Shown here: one piece after another, positions 43,187-50,598 of the stretch
How the letters are laid out: each line of letters begins with the position of its first letter
Position numbering within the stretch: position 1 is the stretch's first letter
Source of the DNA: Bacillota bacterium
GTDB lineage: Bacteria; Bacillota; Clostridia; Christensenellales; JAEXRW01
Length of the DNA: 64,000 bases
Direction of reading: 5' to 3'
Assembly: GCA_023454175.1 (NCBI GenBank)
Contig: JAEXRW010000009.1
Coordinates: 79,934-143,933 of the forward strand
Notes under the pieces: model-generated
Databases searched by the model: none
What the model saw: only the letters and a program-made list of their open reading frames with translations
Told to the model about the DNA's origin: nothing
Program-made: the position numbers and the translations under genes

Positions 43187-43301
43187 GAACTCCTAAAGGA
43201 GTTCATCTAGGACTCCTATATAGAGTTCGTTTGGGTCTCCTAAAGGAGTTCATACTGGACTCCTAAAGGAGTTCATACTGGACTCCTATATGGAGCCCCG
43301 G
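43187..43301. repeat. five tandem palindromic repeats, 23-24 bp
   Basis: Units begin at 43187, 43211, 43235, 43258 and 43281. The best match is GACTCCTAAAGGAGTTCATACTG; copies 2 and 5 have CCTATAT in place of CCTAAA. Each core is near-palindromic around CTCCTAAAGGAG. No unit is a gene or spacer array. It lies between divergent genes. Confidence 0.85.
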
Positions 43302-43485
43302 ATGATGCCCTGAAAGGGCTTGTAATGCATCCCCTTCTACGGACACTTCCAGCATTATAACACACATCTCGGAAAACACTACCCTGTAAATATAGACATT
43401 TAGAAAAAGATTGATACCCTGAAATATGCGCACACGGTTCGGTGCGCTTTTACAAACCATTTGAAAAGGACTGTGTTCTTGCAGT

Positions 43486-44148
43486 ATGCTTGGGAGAGGA
43501 CGGGAGGGGTATACCATCATCACCGGGCTTCTGCAGCTGAAAAAGGATCACGCTCAAAAGGCATCCAAGGTGCTGGCGGATGCATTCTTCGATGATGCAT
43601 TCTACCGGCACGTGTTCCCGGATATCGAAACGCGCAAAAAGGTGCTGCCGCTGATCTATGAAACGATCACTTCCCTTTTTGTGGCGAAGGGGATGGCGTA
43701 TGCGACGTCTGAAAATATGGAGGGCGTGATGCTGGTGCGCGGGAGTGGAGAGGGTTTCGACCCGGGCGCTTTTTTCCGCGCGCTGAAAATGCTGCGTGTG
43801 CTGCGGTATGTGCCCCTCATAAAAACCATCCGGCGGTCGATGCCTTTCCGCGCCATCTGGGAGGGCCTGGACCACTTCTTCAAACGGTATAAGGGATTCA
43901 TCTGGCTGGACATGATCGCCGTGGACCCAGGCCACCGGCACGGGGGCCACATGGGCCGGATGATGCGCGCGCTGCTGGCCGATGTGGACGCAAAACAGAC
44001 CTTCTGCATGCTGGAGACCGAGACGCCGGGCAACGTGCCCATCTACGAACACTATGGTTTCCGCCTGATCCGGGCGGGCGAGGTGCAACCACAGAACGTG
44101 CCCTTTTTTTACATGGTGTATGACCCGATGGGGATCGTGAAGGAATAA
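43486..44148 (+). CDS. GNAT family N-acetyltransferase
   Basis: A 220-residue acetyltransferase with an extra N-terminal helical part. FIWLDMIAVDPGHRHGGHMGRMMRALLADVDA is the acetyl-CoA core, ETETPGNVPIYEHYGFRLI the final strand. The stretch ADAFFDDAFYRHVFPD is typical of the antibiotic/rimI-like branch. ATG 43486 has no strong site; GGGAGGGG lies further in with no good start behind it, so the start is uncertain. Confidence 0.82.
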   Translation: MLGRGREGYTIITGLLQLKKDHAQKASKVLADAFFDDAFYRHVFPDIETRKKVLPLIYETITSLFVAKGMAYATSENMEGVMLVRGSGEGFDPGAFFRALKMLRVLRYVPLIKTIRRSMPFRAIWEGLDHFFKRYKGFIWLDMIAVDPGHRHGGHMGRMMRALLADVDAKQTFCMLETETPGNVPIYEHYGFRLIRAGEVQPQNVPFFYMVYDPMGIVKE

Positions 44149-44228
44149 CTGCGCAGACTGTTCCAGCCCCAAGCCATCTTTCAGGATGCTCCGGAAGGAT
44201 GCCCGTTCAATATTTGCATTTCGATAGT

Positions 44229-44774
44229 TCATCCGGATCCGTGTTTCGCCTGATATCTTTTCTGCGTACCGTTGATCCAAAGGAAAACCAGGCGTACCAA
44301 TAGCGAGATCCCGAAAAGAACAAGGAAATGGTAAAACACATTCCAATGATAAAAAGCTAAAATACCGATAAGCGTGAATATGTAAAAAATGATGTTCAGA
44401 ACGGTAAAGCCCACAGCACACCTGACCATGTACCCCGGCCACGAAGAGGAGTATTGTTCAGCCAGCATCATAATGATCGGGGACAGAGTGATGCTGGAGA
44501 AAAAGACCGGCGAATAAAAGGGCAATAGCCTGATTTTATATTCTATCAAACCCAGTGTATCACCCAGGACCAGGTAGTTTATCGTACATCCTACCGCCGC
44601 GAGGGAGCCAATGAGCAATAGTTTACTGGCTCTTTTTCTATCCAGCAGTATGAGCCAGACAACATAAAACACGATGATAAGGCCTAGGATGATGAACCAT
44701 CCAAGGGAAAAGACTTCCTTTGAGAGCCATTGCTGCAATGAAAGCTGCGCCAATTCTCTGCTTTTTTCATACAT
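44229..44774 (-). CDS. CBO0543-type membrane protein
   Basis: A 181-residue protein with about five membrane helices. WLSKEVFSLGWFIILGLIIV, LLDRKRASKLLLIG and YKIRLLPFYSPVFFSSITLSPIIMMLAEQY match the pattern of the CBO0543 family, common in sporulating Clostridia and Bacilli. Function unknown. Ribosome site poor. It stands alone. Confidence 0.78.
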   Translation of the reverse strand: MYEKSRELAQLSLQQWLSKEVFSLGWFIILGLIIVFYVVWLILLDRKRASKLLLIGSLAAVGCTINYLVLGDTLGLIEYKIRLLPFYSPVFFSSITLSPIIMMLAEQYSSSWPGYMVRCAVGFTVLNIIFYIFTLIGILAFYHWNVFYHFLVLFGISLLVRLVFLWINGTQKRYQAKHGSG

Positions 44775-44923
44775 AGCCGTTTGATCCTTCGTGCTAATAT
44801 ATGTAATTAGTATTCGACAGACGTTTCTGCCCTATAGCTACAAATAATTGGCTATTTTGCGAAAAGGACAGATAAGAAGCAGCGATGATCATCGGCATCC
44901 ATGATCAAAAAATTCATTACAAA

Positions 44924-44954
44924 AAAGAAAGGCGTAATCCAACCGCCTTTCTTT
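44924..44954 (-). terminator. intrinsic terminator of the acyltransferase gene
   Basis: A perfect 11-bp stem AAAGAAAGGCG / CGCCTTTCTTT with a 9-nt loop, then TTTTTTG on the minus strand, 22 bp past the stop. Confidence 0.85.
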
Positions 44955-44975
44955 TCCGTTCAGTATTTATCCTCT

Positions 44976-46091
44976 TTATACGGGCTTCCGTTTCGCCTTC
45001 TTGATGCCCAGGATAAAACGCAGCGGCGGCACATGCCGGAAGGCTTCGAAGAGCACCATGCAGGCGACGAGCGTGAGCACAGCGATGGCGATGAACTGCA
45101 CCGTGATCCCCGCATTCCAAAGCAGGACGTAATAGGCGATGACCATCATCACGGACTGGTGGAGGATATAGACCGGGAAGGCCGCCTGGTTCAGGTAATC
45201 CAGCACCTTCCCTCCCCTGTTCAGATACTTCTGCGCGAACGCGAGCATGGTGAGCAGCGCGCTGACACCATAGAGGTTCCTTGCCAGGGCCAGTACGATG
45301 GACTGCCAGGCGAAATCGTCCATCCCCCATGCAACACGAAGCATGAGCCAGTAGAGCGGGAAGGATACGACGAGCGTACCCAGGGACCACCATTTCATCT
45401 TATCGATCCGCTTCCACGCCCCATCGCTGGAGGCGATGAAGAAGCCGATCGTATAATACAGGCCAAAGAAGAAGGGGTTTTTGCCGCCGAGGTCGGGCAG
45501 GGCCTCCGATATCGTCAATGGGATGAAGAGCAGCAGCAGGAACCATCCCTTTTCAAAGAGCCTGCCGAAACCGCCCAAGCCCTTTTGCTCCCGGGCCTTT
45601 TTCACGTGGACGAAAAGGGGCAGGAGCACGCAGGAGATGACGAAAAGGTACAGGATGAACCACAGGTGCGCGGGCGTGAATGTACCCTGGTAGCCCGAGA
45701 TATCCGAGAAGTCCGGGAAAAACTGCGTAAAGAGGTAATCAAAATACCCGCCGTGCAGGGTACCCTGCTGGAGGCGCGCCATGTACCCCTGGATGGGCAC
45801 GATAAGTACAATGCCCAATATCAGCGGGATCAGCAGACGGAGGACGCGCTCCTTCAGGAAGTGGCCGGCGTCCCTCTTCTGCAAGGCGTACCAGGTGGAG
45901 ACGCCCGCCACCAGGAAGAGCAGGGGCATGAACCAGGGCCACACGACAGACATGAAGCCCGCGCCGGCCATGCTGTTGGTACCGCTGTGAATGTAGTTGG
46001 CCTCCCAGGGATCAAACACCCGGGCGGCATGATAGGGGAAAAGAAGAAGGATGCCGAAAAGCCTGAGCCAGTCGATGTCGCGCCTGCGCAT
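44976..46091 (-). CDS. acyltransferase family membrane protein (Acyl_transf_3)
   Basis: A 371-residue integral membrane O-acyltransferase with about ten helices. DIDWLRLFGILLLFPYHAARVF holds the conserved His, and RVLRLLIPLILG, FTPAHLWFILYLF and ILHQSVMMVIAYYVL the usual blocks. It would transfer an acetyl or acyl group to a surface glycan or small molecule. ATG 46091 has AGGGGG upstream. A terminator follows. Confidence 0.87.
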   Translation of the reverse strand: MRRRDIDWLRLFGILLLFPYHAARVFDPWEANYIHSGTNSMAGAGFMSVVWPWFMPLLFLVAGVSTWYALQKRDAGHFLKERVLRLLIPLILGIVLIVPIQGYMARLQQGTLHGGYFDYLFTQFFPDFSDISGYQGTFTPAHLWFILYLFVISCVLLPLFVHVKKAREQKGLGGFGRLFEKGWFLLLLFIPLTISEALPDLGGKNPFFFGLYYTIGFFIASSDGAWKRIDKMKWWSLGTLVVSFPLYWLMLRVAWGMDDFAWQSIVLALARNLYGVSALLTMLAFAQKYLNRGGKVLDYLNQAAFPVYILHQSVMMVIAYYVLLWNAGITVQFIAIAVLTLVACMVLFEAFRHVPPLRFILGIKKAKRKPV

Positions 46092-46428
46092 AAAAAACAA
46101 ACCCCCTATGAAGTATATAATAATACCAAGAATGAATCAGAAAAAATGCAAAACCAAACCAAGCGGGATGCTTCCCTCCTTCAAGTCACATGCAACCCTA
46201 CAGGTTTCTTTTGTGGCAGCTCACCGCATAAACGCGCGCAACGCGCGTCCAAGGGAGCTTAGTTTTGCTCACCCCAGTTGCCATGTTAGCCTGCAGGGCT
46301 TAGTGGCTCTTTACCGCTTTGATGGAACCTCTCTTCAGGATGGGTTAACTGTACCTGCATCCATAACAAAGGGTCCCACGGCATTTCCTGCGTGCAGTTC
46401 CTATATTCAGGTCCGACTCTGCCATTAA
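46092..46428. other. intergenic region without recognised gene
   Basis: Contains a 7-bp GC hairpin (ACGCGCG / CGCGCGT, 46232-46248). No frame here has a ribosome site and family features. Confidence 0.4.
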
Positions 46429-46839
46429 TCAGGTGTTGGTGCGGCGCATGGTGCAATAGCCCTCCGGCGGAACGGAGAAGCCAAAACGGCTGTACCAGGG
46501 GATCATTTCCTCCTTGCAGTCCAGGCCGATGCGTTCGATCCCGGCCAGCTGCGGATGGGACAGCACCGCATTCATGAGCAGGACGCCCAATCCCTCACCG
46601 CGCAGGGTTTCATCCACGACCACATCATAGAGGTAGGCCCTGAAGACCCCGTCGGATAGGACGCGGGCAAATCCCACGAGGTCGTCCCCGTCATCCACAA
46701 GGCCGAAGACATGGGTGGAACCGCGCACGATGGCCGCCGCCTCTTCCTGCGTCCGATCCCCGGCCCAGAAGCATTGCGCATAAAGGTGCACCAACTGCGG
46801 GATGTGTTTTTCTTCCAGAGAAGTGATGACGGTATACAT
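46429..46839 (-). CDS. GNAT family N-acetyltransferase
   Basis: A 136-residue single-domain acetyltransferase. YLYDVVVDETLRGEGLGVLLMNAVLSHPQ contains the acetyl-CoA loop (R-G-x-G-x-G), and LDCKEEMIPWYSRFGFSV the last helix and strand. Substrate unknown. AGGGGGTG precedes ATG. Alone on the minus strand. Confidence 0.9.
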   Translation of the reverse strand: MYTVITSLEEKHIPQLVHLYAQCFWAGDRTQEEAAAIVRGSTHVFGLVDDGDDLVGFARVLSDGVFRAYLYDVVVDETLRGEGLGVLLMNAVLSHPQLAGIERIGLDCKEEMIPWYSRFGFSVPPEGYCTMRRTNT

Positions 46840-46977
46840 AAAGACACCCCCTATATTCTATATCATACCATTTACCAGCCGCGGGGGGCAACGGCAAGGA
46901 TGCGGATCATCTCAATGGCAGTACGAGACCGTATAGCAATATATTTACATGGAGAATCATGCGGGGAGGCTGGAATA

Positions 46978-46986
46978 TGATATAAT
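46978..46986 (+). promoter_or_regulatory. extended -10 promoter of nfeD
   Basis: TGA-TATAAT about 40 bp before the nfeD start, in a stretch identical to that of the GNAT promoter near 27630. Confidence 0.6.
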
Positions 46987-47024
46987 AGTTGCTGAAGCCA
47001 AGATTATTTGGGGGGTGCGGCATC

Positions 47025-47498
47025 TTGTCGGATATGTTCGGACTGCAGGCGTGGATCATATGGCTCATCATCGCGGGTGTCTTCATCGTGGTCGAGGCCA
47101 TCACGTTCAACCTGGTGACGATATGGTTCTCCATCGGCGCCATCGCATCGCTGGTCGCTTCCCTGCTGGGCGCGAGCGTGCTGGTGCAATGGCTGATCTT
47201 TGCCATCACGTCGCTGATCATATTGGTCCTGGTCTTCACGCTGAAGCCCTTCAAGCGCTTCCGCCACGGCAAGGGCATCACGACCAACGCGGACCGCTAT
47301 ATCGGCCAGCAGGGCGTGGTGACGCACACCATTGACCCCGTGGAGGGCAAGGGGCTTGTGAAGGTAATGGGGCAGGTATGGAGCGCCCTGTCGAAAGACG
47401 GGACGCCCATCGAAGAGGGTGCGGCGGTCACCGTCCATTCCATAGCGGGCGTGCGGCTCATCGTGAGCCGGGTGGAGAAGCAGGACGTTATACCGTAA
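47025..47498 (+). CDS. NfeD family membrane protein
   Basis: A 157-residue NfeD protein. Two or three membrane helices (WIIWLIIAGVFIVVEAITF, LVASLLGASVLVQWLIFAITSL) precede a soluble OB-type domain from about residue 75 (IGQQGVVTHTIDPVEGKGLVKVMGQVW). NfeD partners SPFH proteins in membrane microdomains. The start is TTG at 47025 behind GGGGGG; ATG at 47034 is the alternative. An SPFH gene lies 1.4 kb downstream with rtcB between. Confidence 0.87.
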   Translation: MSDMFGLQAWIIWLIIAGVFIVVEAITFNLVTIWFSIGAIASLVASLLGASVLVQWLIFAITSLIILVLVFTLKPFKRFRHGKGITTNADRYIGQQGVVTHTIDPVEGKGLVKVMGQVWSALSKDGTPIEEGAAVTVHSIAGVRLIVSRVEKQDVIP

Positions 47499-47570
47499 TT
47501 GCCGATCTGCCTTCGCGGGCATAATTATGCCTGCGGGCGAATGACATCATATTCATAACGGATGATATCT

Positions 47571-48797
47571 ATGATCACGATACAGGGAAAATACAATAAT
47601 GCCGTGGCATTCACGGACGAAGTGGAGCCATCTGCGCTGGAGCAGATCACGCTCCTGCTGGACCAGCCGTTCATCTCAGGCAGCAAGGTGCGCATCATGC
47701 CGGATGTCCACGCGGGGAAAGGGTGCACCATCGGCACCACGATGACGCTGCACGGCAGGGTGGTGCCGGACCTTGTGGGCGTGGACATCGGCTGCGGGAT
47801 GCTGTTCATCCCACTGGGGGAGGCAGATATCCACCTGCCGGGGCTGGACGGTTTCATAAGGGAGCATATCCCCTCGGGGTTCAACGTGCACAAAAGCGCG
47901 AAGGCATCCATGACCGAAGAGATTAATAGCCTGAGGTGCCTGCGGGAGCTGAAAGGCGACGCCGCCATCTTCAACCGGGCGCTGGGCACGCTGGGCGGTG
48001 GGAACCATTTCATCGAGGTTGCGGTCGGCAGGCAGGGCTGCAAATGGCTCATTATCCACAGCGGCAGCCGCAATCTGGGCAAACAGGTGGCGGATCATTA
48101 CCAGAAACGGGCGGTATCCTGGCACAGCGGGATGGACGAGACCTATGAAGAACAGAAAGCCAGGTTGATTGCCGAATACAAGGCGGCGGGAAGGCGCAAA
48201 GAGATCCAGGGCGCGCTGGCGGAATACATCCGTTCGCGCAGGAAGGACCCGGGCATGCCCGAGGACCTGTGCTACCTGGAAGGGAGCCTATTTGAAGACT
48301 ACATCCACGACATGCGCGTGATGCAGGCCTACGCCGCGAAAAACCGGCGCACGATGGCGGAGATTATCCTGCACGGGTGCCTTCATTTACAGGATTTTGA
48401 GGCGCACGAGACGGTGCATAATTATATCGACCTGGAGTCCATGGTGCTTCGAAAAGGCGCAGTGTCTGCAAAGGCAGGCGAAACGCTGCTCATCCCCATG
48501 AACATGCGGGACGGTTCGCTGCTGTGCAGGGGCAAAGGCAACGCGGAATGGAACTGCTCGGCGCCGCATGGTGCCGGAAGGATCTATTCACGTGCGAAAG
48601 CGCGGGAAACGCTTTCCATGGAGGCATTCCAAAGCAGCATGGACGGCATCTACACCACTTCGGTATGCAGGGACACGCTGGACGAGAGCCCCATGGCGTA
48701 CAAGCCCATGGAGGCGATCCTCGCCCACATCCGGGACACGGTGGAAGTGGTGGATGTATTGAAGCCGGTATACAACTTCAAGGCTGCGGGGGATTAA
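47571..48797 (+). CDS. rtcB: RtcB family RNA ligase-like protein
   Basis: A 408-residue RtcB-type protein, which joins RNA 2',3'-cyclic phosphate or 3'-phosphate ends to 5'-OH ends using GTP and manganese, in tRNA or stalled-ribosome repair. MPDVHAGKGCTIGTTM, DIGCGM, GTLGGGNHFIEV and SGSRNLGK hold the metal residues, and CSAPHGAGRIYSR the guanylylated His. This is the shorter bacterial form, like RtcB2. No RtcA or RtcR is near. GGATGAT precedes ATG 47571. Confidence 0.93.
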   Translation: MITIQGKYNNAVAFTDEVEPSALEQITLLLDQPFISGSKVRIMPDVHAGKGCTIGTTMTLHGRVVPDLVGVDIGCGMLFIPLGEADIHLPGLDGFIREHIPSGFNVHKSAKASMTEEINSLRCLRELKGDAAIFNRALGTLGGGNHFIEVAVGRQGCKWLIIHSGSRNLGKQVADHYQKRAVSWHSGMDETYEEQKARLIAEYKAAGRRKEIQGALAEYIRSRRKDPGMPEDLCYLEGSLFEDYIHDMRVMQAYAAKNRRTMAEIILHGCLHLQDFEAHETVHNYIDLESMVLRKGAVSAKAGETLLIPMNMRDGSLLCRGKGNAEWNCSAPHGAGRIYSRAKARETLSMEAFQSSMDGIYTTSVCRDTLDESPMAYKPMEAILAHIRDTVEVVDVLKPVYNFKAAGD

Positions 48798-48825
48798 CGC
48801 CGGGCAGGATACGGATAATACCCTT

Positions 48826-48864
48826 TCAAGGGTAAACCATCAAGGGTAAACCCTTAACGGGTTT
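48826..48864 (+). repeat. 13-bp direct repeat with small terminator-like hairpin
   Basis: TCAAGGGTAAACC occurs at 48826-48838 and 48840-48852. It is followed by AAACCC / GGGTTT and TTTTA (48848-48865), 30 bp before the SPFH gene start. Confidence 0.5.
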
Positions 48865-48893
48865 TATAAAACGACTGAGGGAGGTAGTATACC

Positions 48894-49826
48894 ATGGATA
48901 CCGGGGGAATCATCGGGCTTTGCATAGGTATTTTTATCCTGTTTCTGCTCCTGGTGACCAACATACGCATCGTACCGCAGGCCAAGGCCTATGTCATCGA
49001 GCGCCTGGGTTCGTACCGCACCACCTGGCAGACGGGCCTGCACATGAAGGTGCCGCTCTTTGAGCGCATCGCAAAGCGGGTGTCGCTCAAGGAGGACCTG
49101 CTGGACTTCGCGCCCCAGCCGGTGATCACGAAGGACAATGTGACGATCCATGTCGACACCATCATCTTTTACCAGATCACCGACCCCAAGCTTTTCACCT
49201 ACGGCATGGCCAGCCCGCGGGATGCCATCTCCAACCTGACGGCCACCACGCTGAGGAACATCATCGGCGACCTGGAGCTGGACCAAACGCTGACCTCCCG
49301 TGACCACATCAACCAGAAGATGCGCATCATCCTGGACGAGGCGACGGACGCATGGGGCATCAAGGTGAACCGGGTGGAGCTGAAAAACATCATGCCGCCG
49401 GCCGAGATCCAAAACGCGATGGAGCGCCAGATGAAGGCGGAGCGCGAACGCCGTGCCACCATCCTGCAGGCCGAGGGCGTGAAGGCTTCCGCGATCCTGG
49501 TGGCGGAGGGCGAAAAGCAGTCGGCCATCCTGCGCGCGGATGCCACCAAGCAAAAGACCATCCTGGAAGCCGAGGGTCAGGCACAGGCCATCCTCGCGGT
49601 GAACAAGGCGTATGCACAGGGCCTTCAGTACATCAAAGACGTGGGCCCCGATTCGTACCTCATCTCCATCAAGAGCCTGGAGACGCTGGAAAAGGTGGCA
49701 AACGGGCAGGCGACGAAGATCATCATCCCCTCCGAGCTGCAGGGGCTGGCTTCCCTCACCACCACGCTGAAGGAGCTGGTGACGGACGGGCAGCATTCCG
49801 ACCAGGCTGAAAGCAAACGGAAATAA
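48894..49826 (+). CDS. SPFH domain (stomatin/QmcA-like) protein
   Basis: A 310-residue membrane-anchored SPFH protein. One N-terminal helix (IIGLCIGIFILFLLLVTNIRI), then the SPFH/band 7 domain (30-200: VIERLGSYRTTWQTGLHMKVPLFERI, VDTIIFYQITDPKLFTYG), a coiled coil rich in Ala, Glu and Gln (AEGEKQSAILRADATKQKTI) and a C-terminal oligomerisation part. It organises protease or stress complexes in membrane microdomains with NfeD. GGGAGG precedes ATG. A strong terminator follows. Confidence 0.93.
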   Translation: MDTGGIIGLCIGIFILFLLLVTNIRIVPQAKAYVIERLGSYRTTWQTGLHMKVPLFERIAKRVSLKEDLLDFAPQPVITKDNVTIHVDTIIFYQITDPKLFTYGMASPRDAISNLTATTLRNIIGDLELDQTLTSRDHINQKMRIILDEATDAWGIKVNRVELKNIMPPAEIQNAMERQMKAERERRATILQAEGVKASAILVAEGEKQSAILRADATKQKTILEAEGQAQAILAVNKAYAQGLQYIKDVGPDSYLISIKSLETLEKVANGQATKIIIPSELQGLASLTTTLKELVTDGQHSDQAESKRK

Positions 49827-49860
49827 GCAAAACCAAACGCAACAATACCTCATCCATACG

Positions 49861-49888
49861 AAAGGGCCGCAGAGGAACGCGGCCCTTT
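49861..49888 (+). terminator. intrinsic terminator
   Basis: A perfect 10-bp stem AAAGGGCCGC / GCGGCCCTTT with an 8-nt loop, 34 bp after the SPFH gene. Confidence 0.82.
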
Positions 49889-50034
49889 CCTTTGGAATTT
49901 TCTCACTGCCCCGGCGCGGCAGGAAAACAATGGGGCCAGGATAAAGGTCCAAAAAAGAGCCAATCAGAATGTGTTTTGATTCGAAACGAAATGGGTATAA
50001 ATGAATCACGATTAGACGTTATGGAGGAGTCCAT

Positions 50035-50283
50035 ATGCCCATCAAGGTGGATGTAGACCGGTGCCGTCAGGACCACAGGTGCCCTACCGTTGCGATATGC
50101 CCGGAGAAGGCGCTGTCGCAGAAAGGCTTCAGGGCGCCGAATATCGATGGGGAGAAGTGTACATCGTGCATGGAATGCACGTTTTTCTGCCCCGGCGGCG
50201 TGTTCGCATACGAAGAGACCTATATTGATAAAATAACACATATCAAAAAGGGAGTGGAGCATCATGAAAGAAAAGGATCCTAA
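50035..50283 (+). CDS. small ferredoxin-like protein
   Basis: An 82-residue protein with eight-cysteine ferredoxin spacing in part: CRQDHRCPTVAICP (first set, with wide spacing) and CTSCMECTFFCP (full CxxCxxCxxxCP). It probably carries one sure and one irregular 4Fe-4S cluster. GGAGGA precedes ATG. Its 3' end overlaps the HMA gene by 20 bp, so the two are coupled; they may act together in copper or iron-sulfur handling. Confidence 0.82.
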   Translation: MPIKVDVDRCRQDHRCPTVAICPEKALSQKGFRAPNIDGEKCTSCMECTFFCPGGVFAYEETYIDKITHIKKGVEHHERKGS

Positions 50284-50479
50284 ATTCATTGTGGGTGTGG
50301 AGGGCATGAGCTGCCAGCACTGCGTGAAGCGCGTGACGGATGAGATCGCCGCCATCGAAGGCGTTAAGGACGTGGATGTGTCCCTCGTGGAGAAGTCGGC
50401 CACCGTCACGGCGGACGAGATCTACCGCGACGAGGTGGCGGCCGCCATCGAACGGGCGGGATACCGGGCGCGGCTGTAA
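50264..50479 (+). CDS. heavy-metal-associated (CopZ-like) domain protein
   Basis: A 71-residue HMA protein with GMSCQHC (metal-binding CxxC), KRVTDEIAAIEGVKDVDVSLVEKSATV and AIERAGYRARL. It should carry Cu(I) to a P-type ATPase or regulator, but none is in the window. GGGAGTGGA precedes ATG. Overlap with the ferredoxin gene implies a joint function. Confidence 0.92.
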   Translation: MKEKDPKFIVGVEGMSCQHCVKRVTDEIAAIEGVKDVDVSLVEKSATVTADEIYRDEVAAAIERAGYRARL

Positions 50480-50550
50480 AAAAGGATACCGTATGCGGGG
50501 ATGCAATAGGAGGCATACCGGCATGATCTTCAAATATAATCACCATAAAA

Positions 50551-50576
50551 GAAAGCCCGGCAGGAACCGGGCTTTC
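50551..50576. terminator. bidirectional intrinsic terminator
   Basis: GAAAGCCCGG / CCGGGCTTTC (10 bp perfect, 6-nt loop) between convergent genes, with TTTTA on the minus strand. Confidence 0.8.
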
Positions 50577-50598
50577 AGCACATTCAGGAACAACCGTG

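Noticed and set aside
43187..43301. CRISPR-like array
   Set aside because: The repeats are contiguous with no unique spacers, and no cas genes occur in the window.
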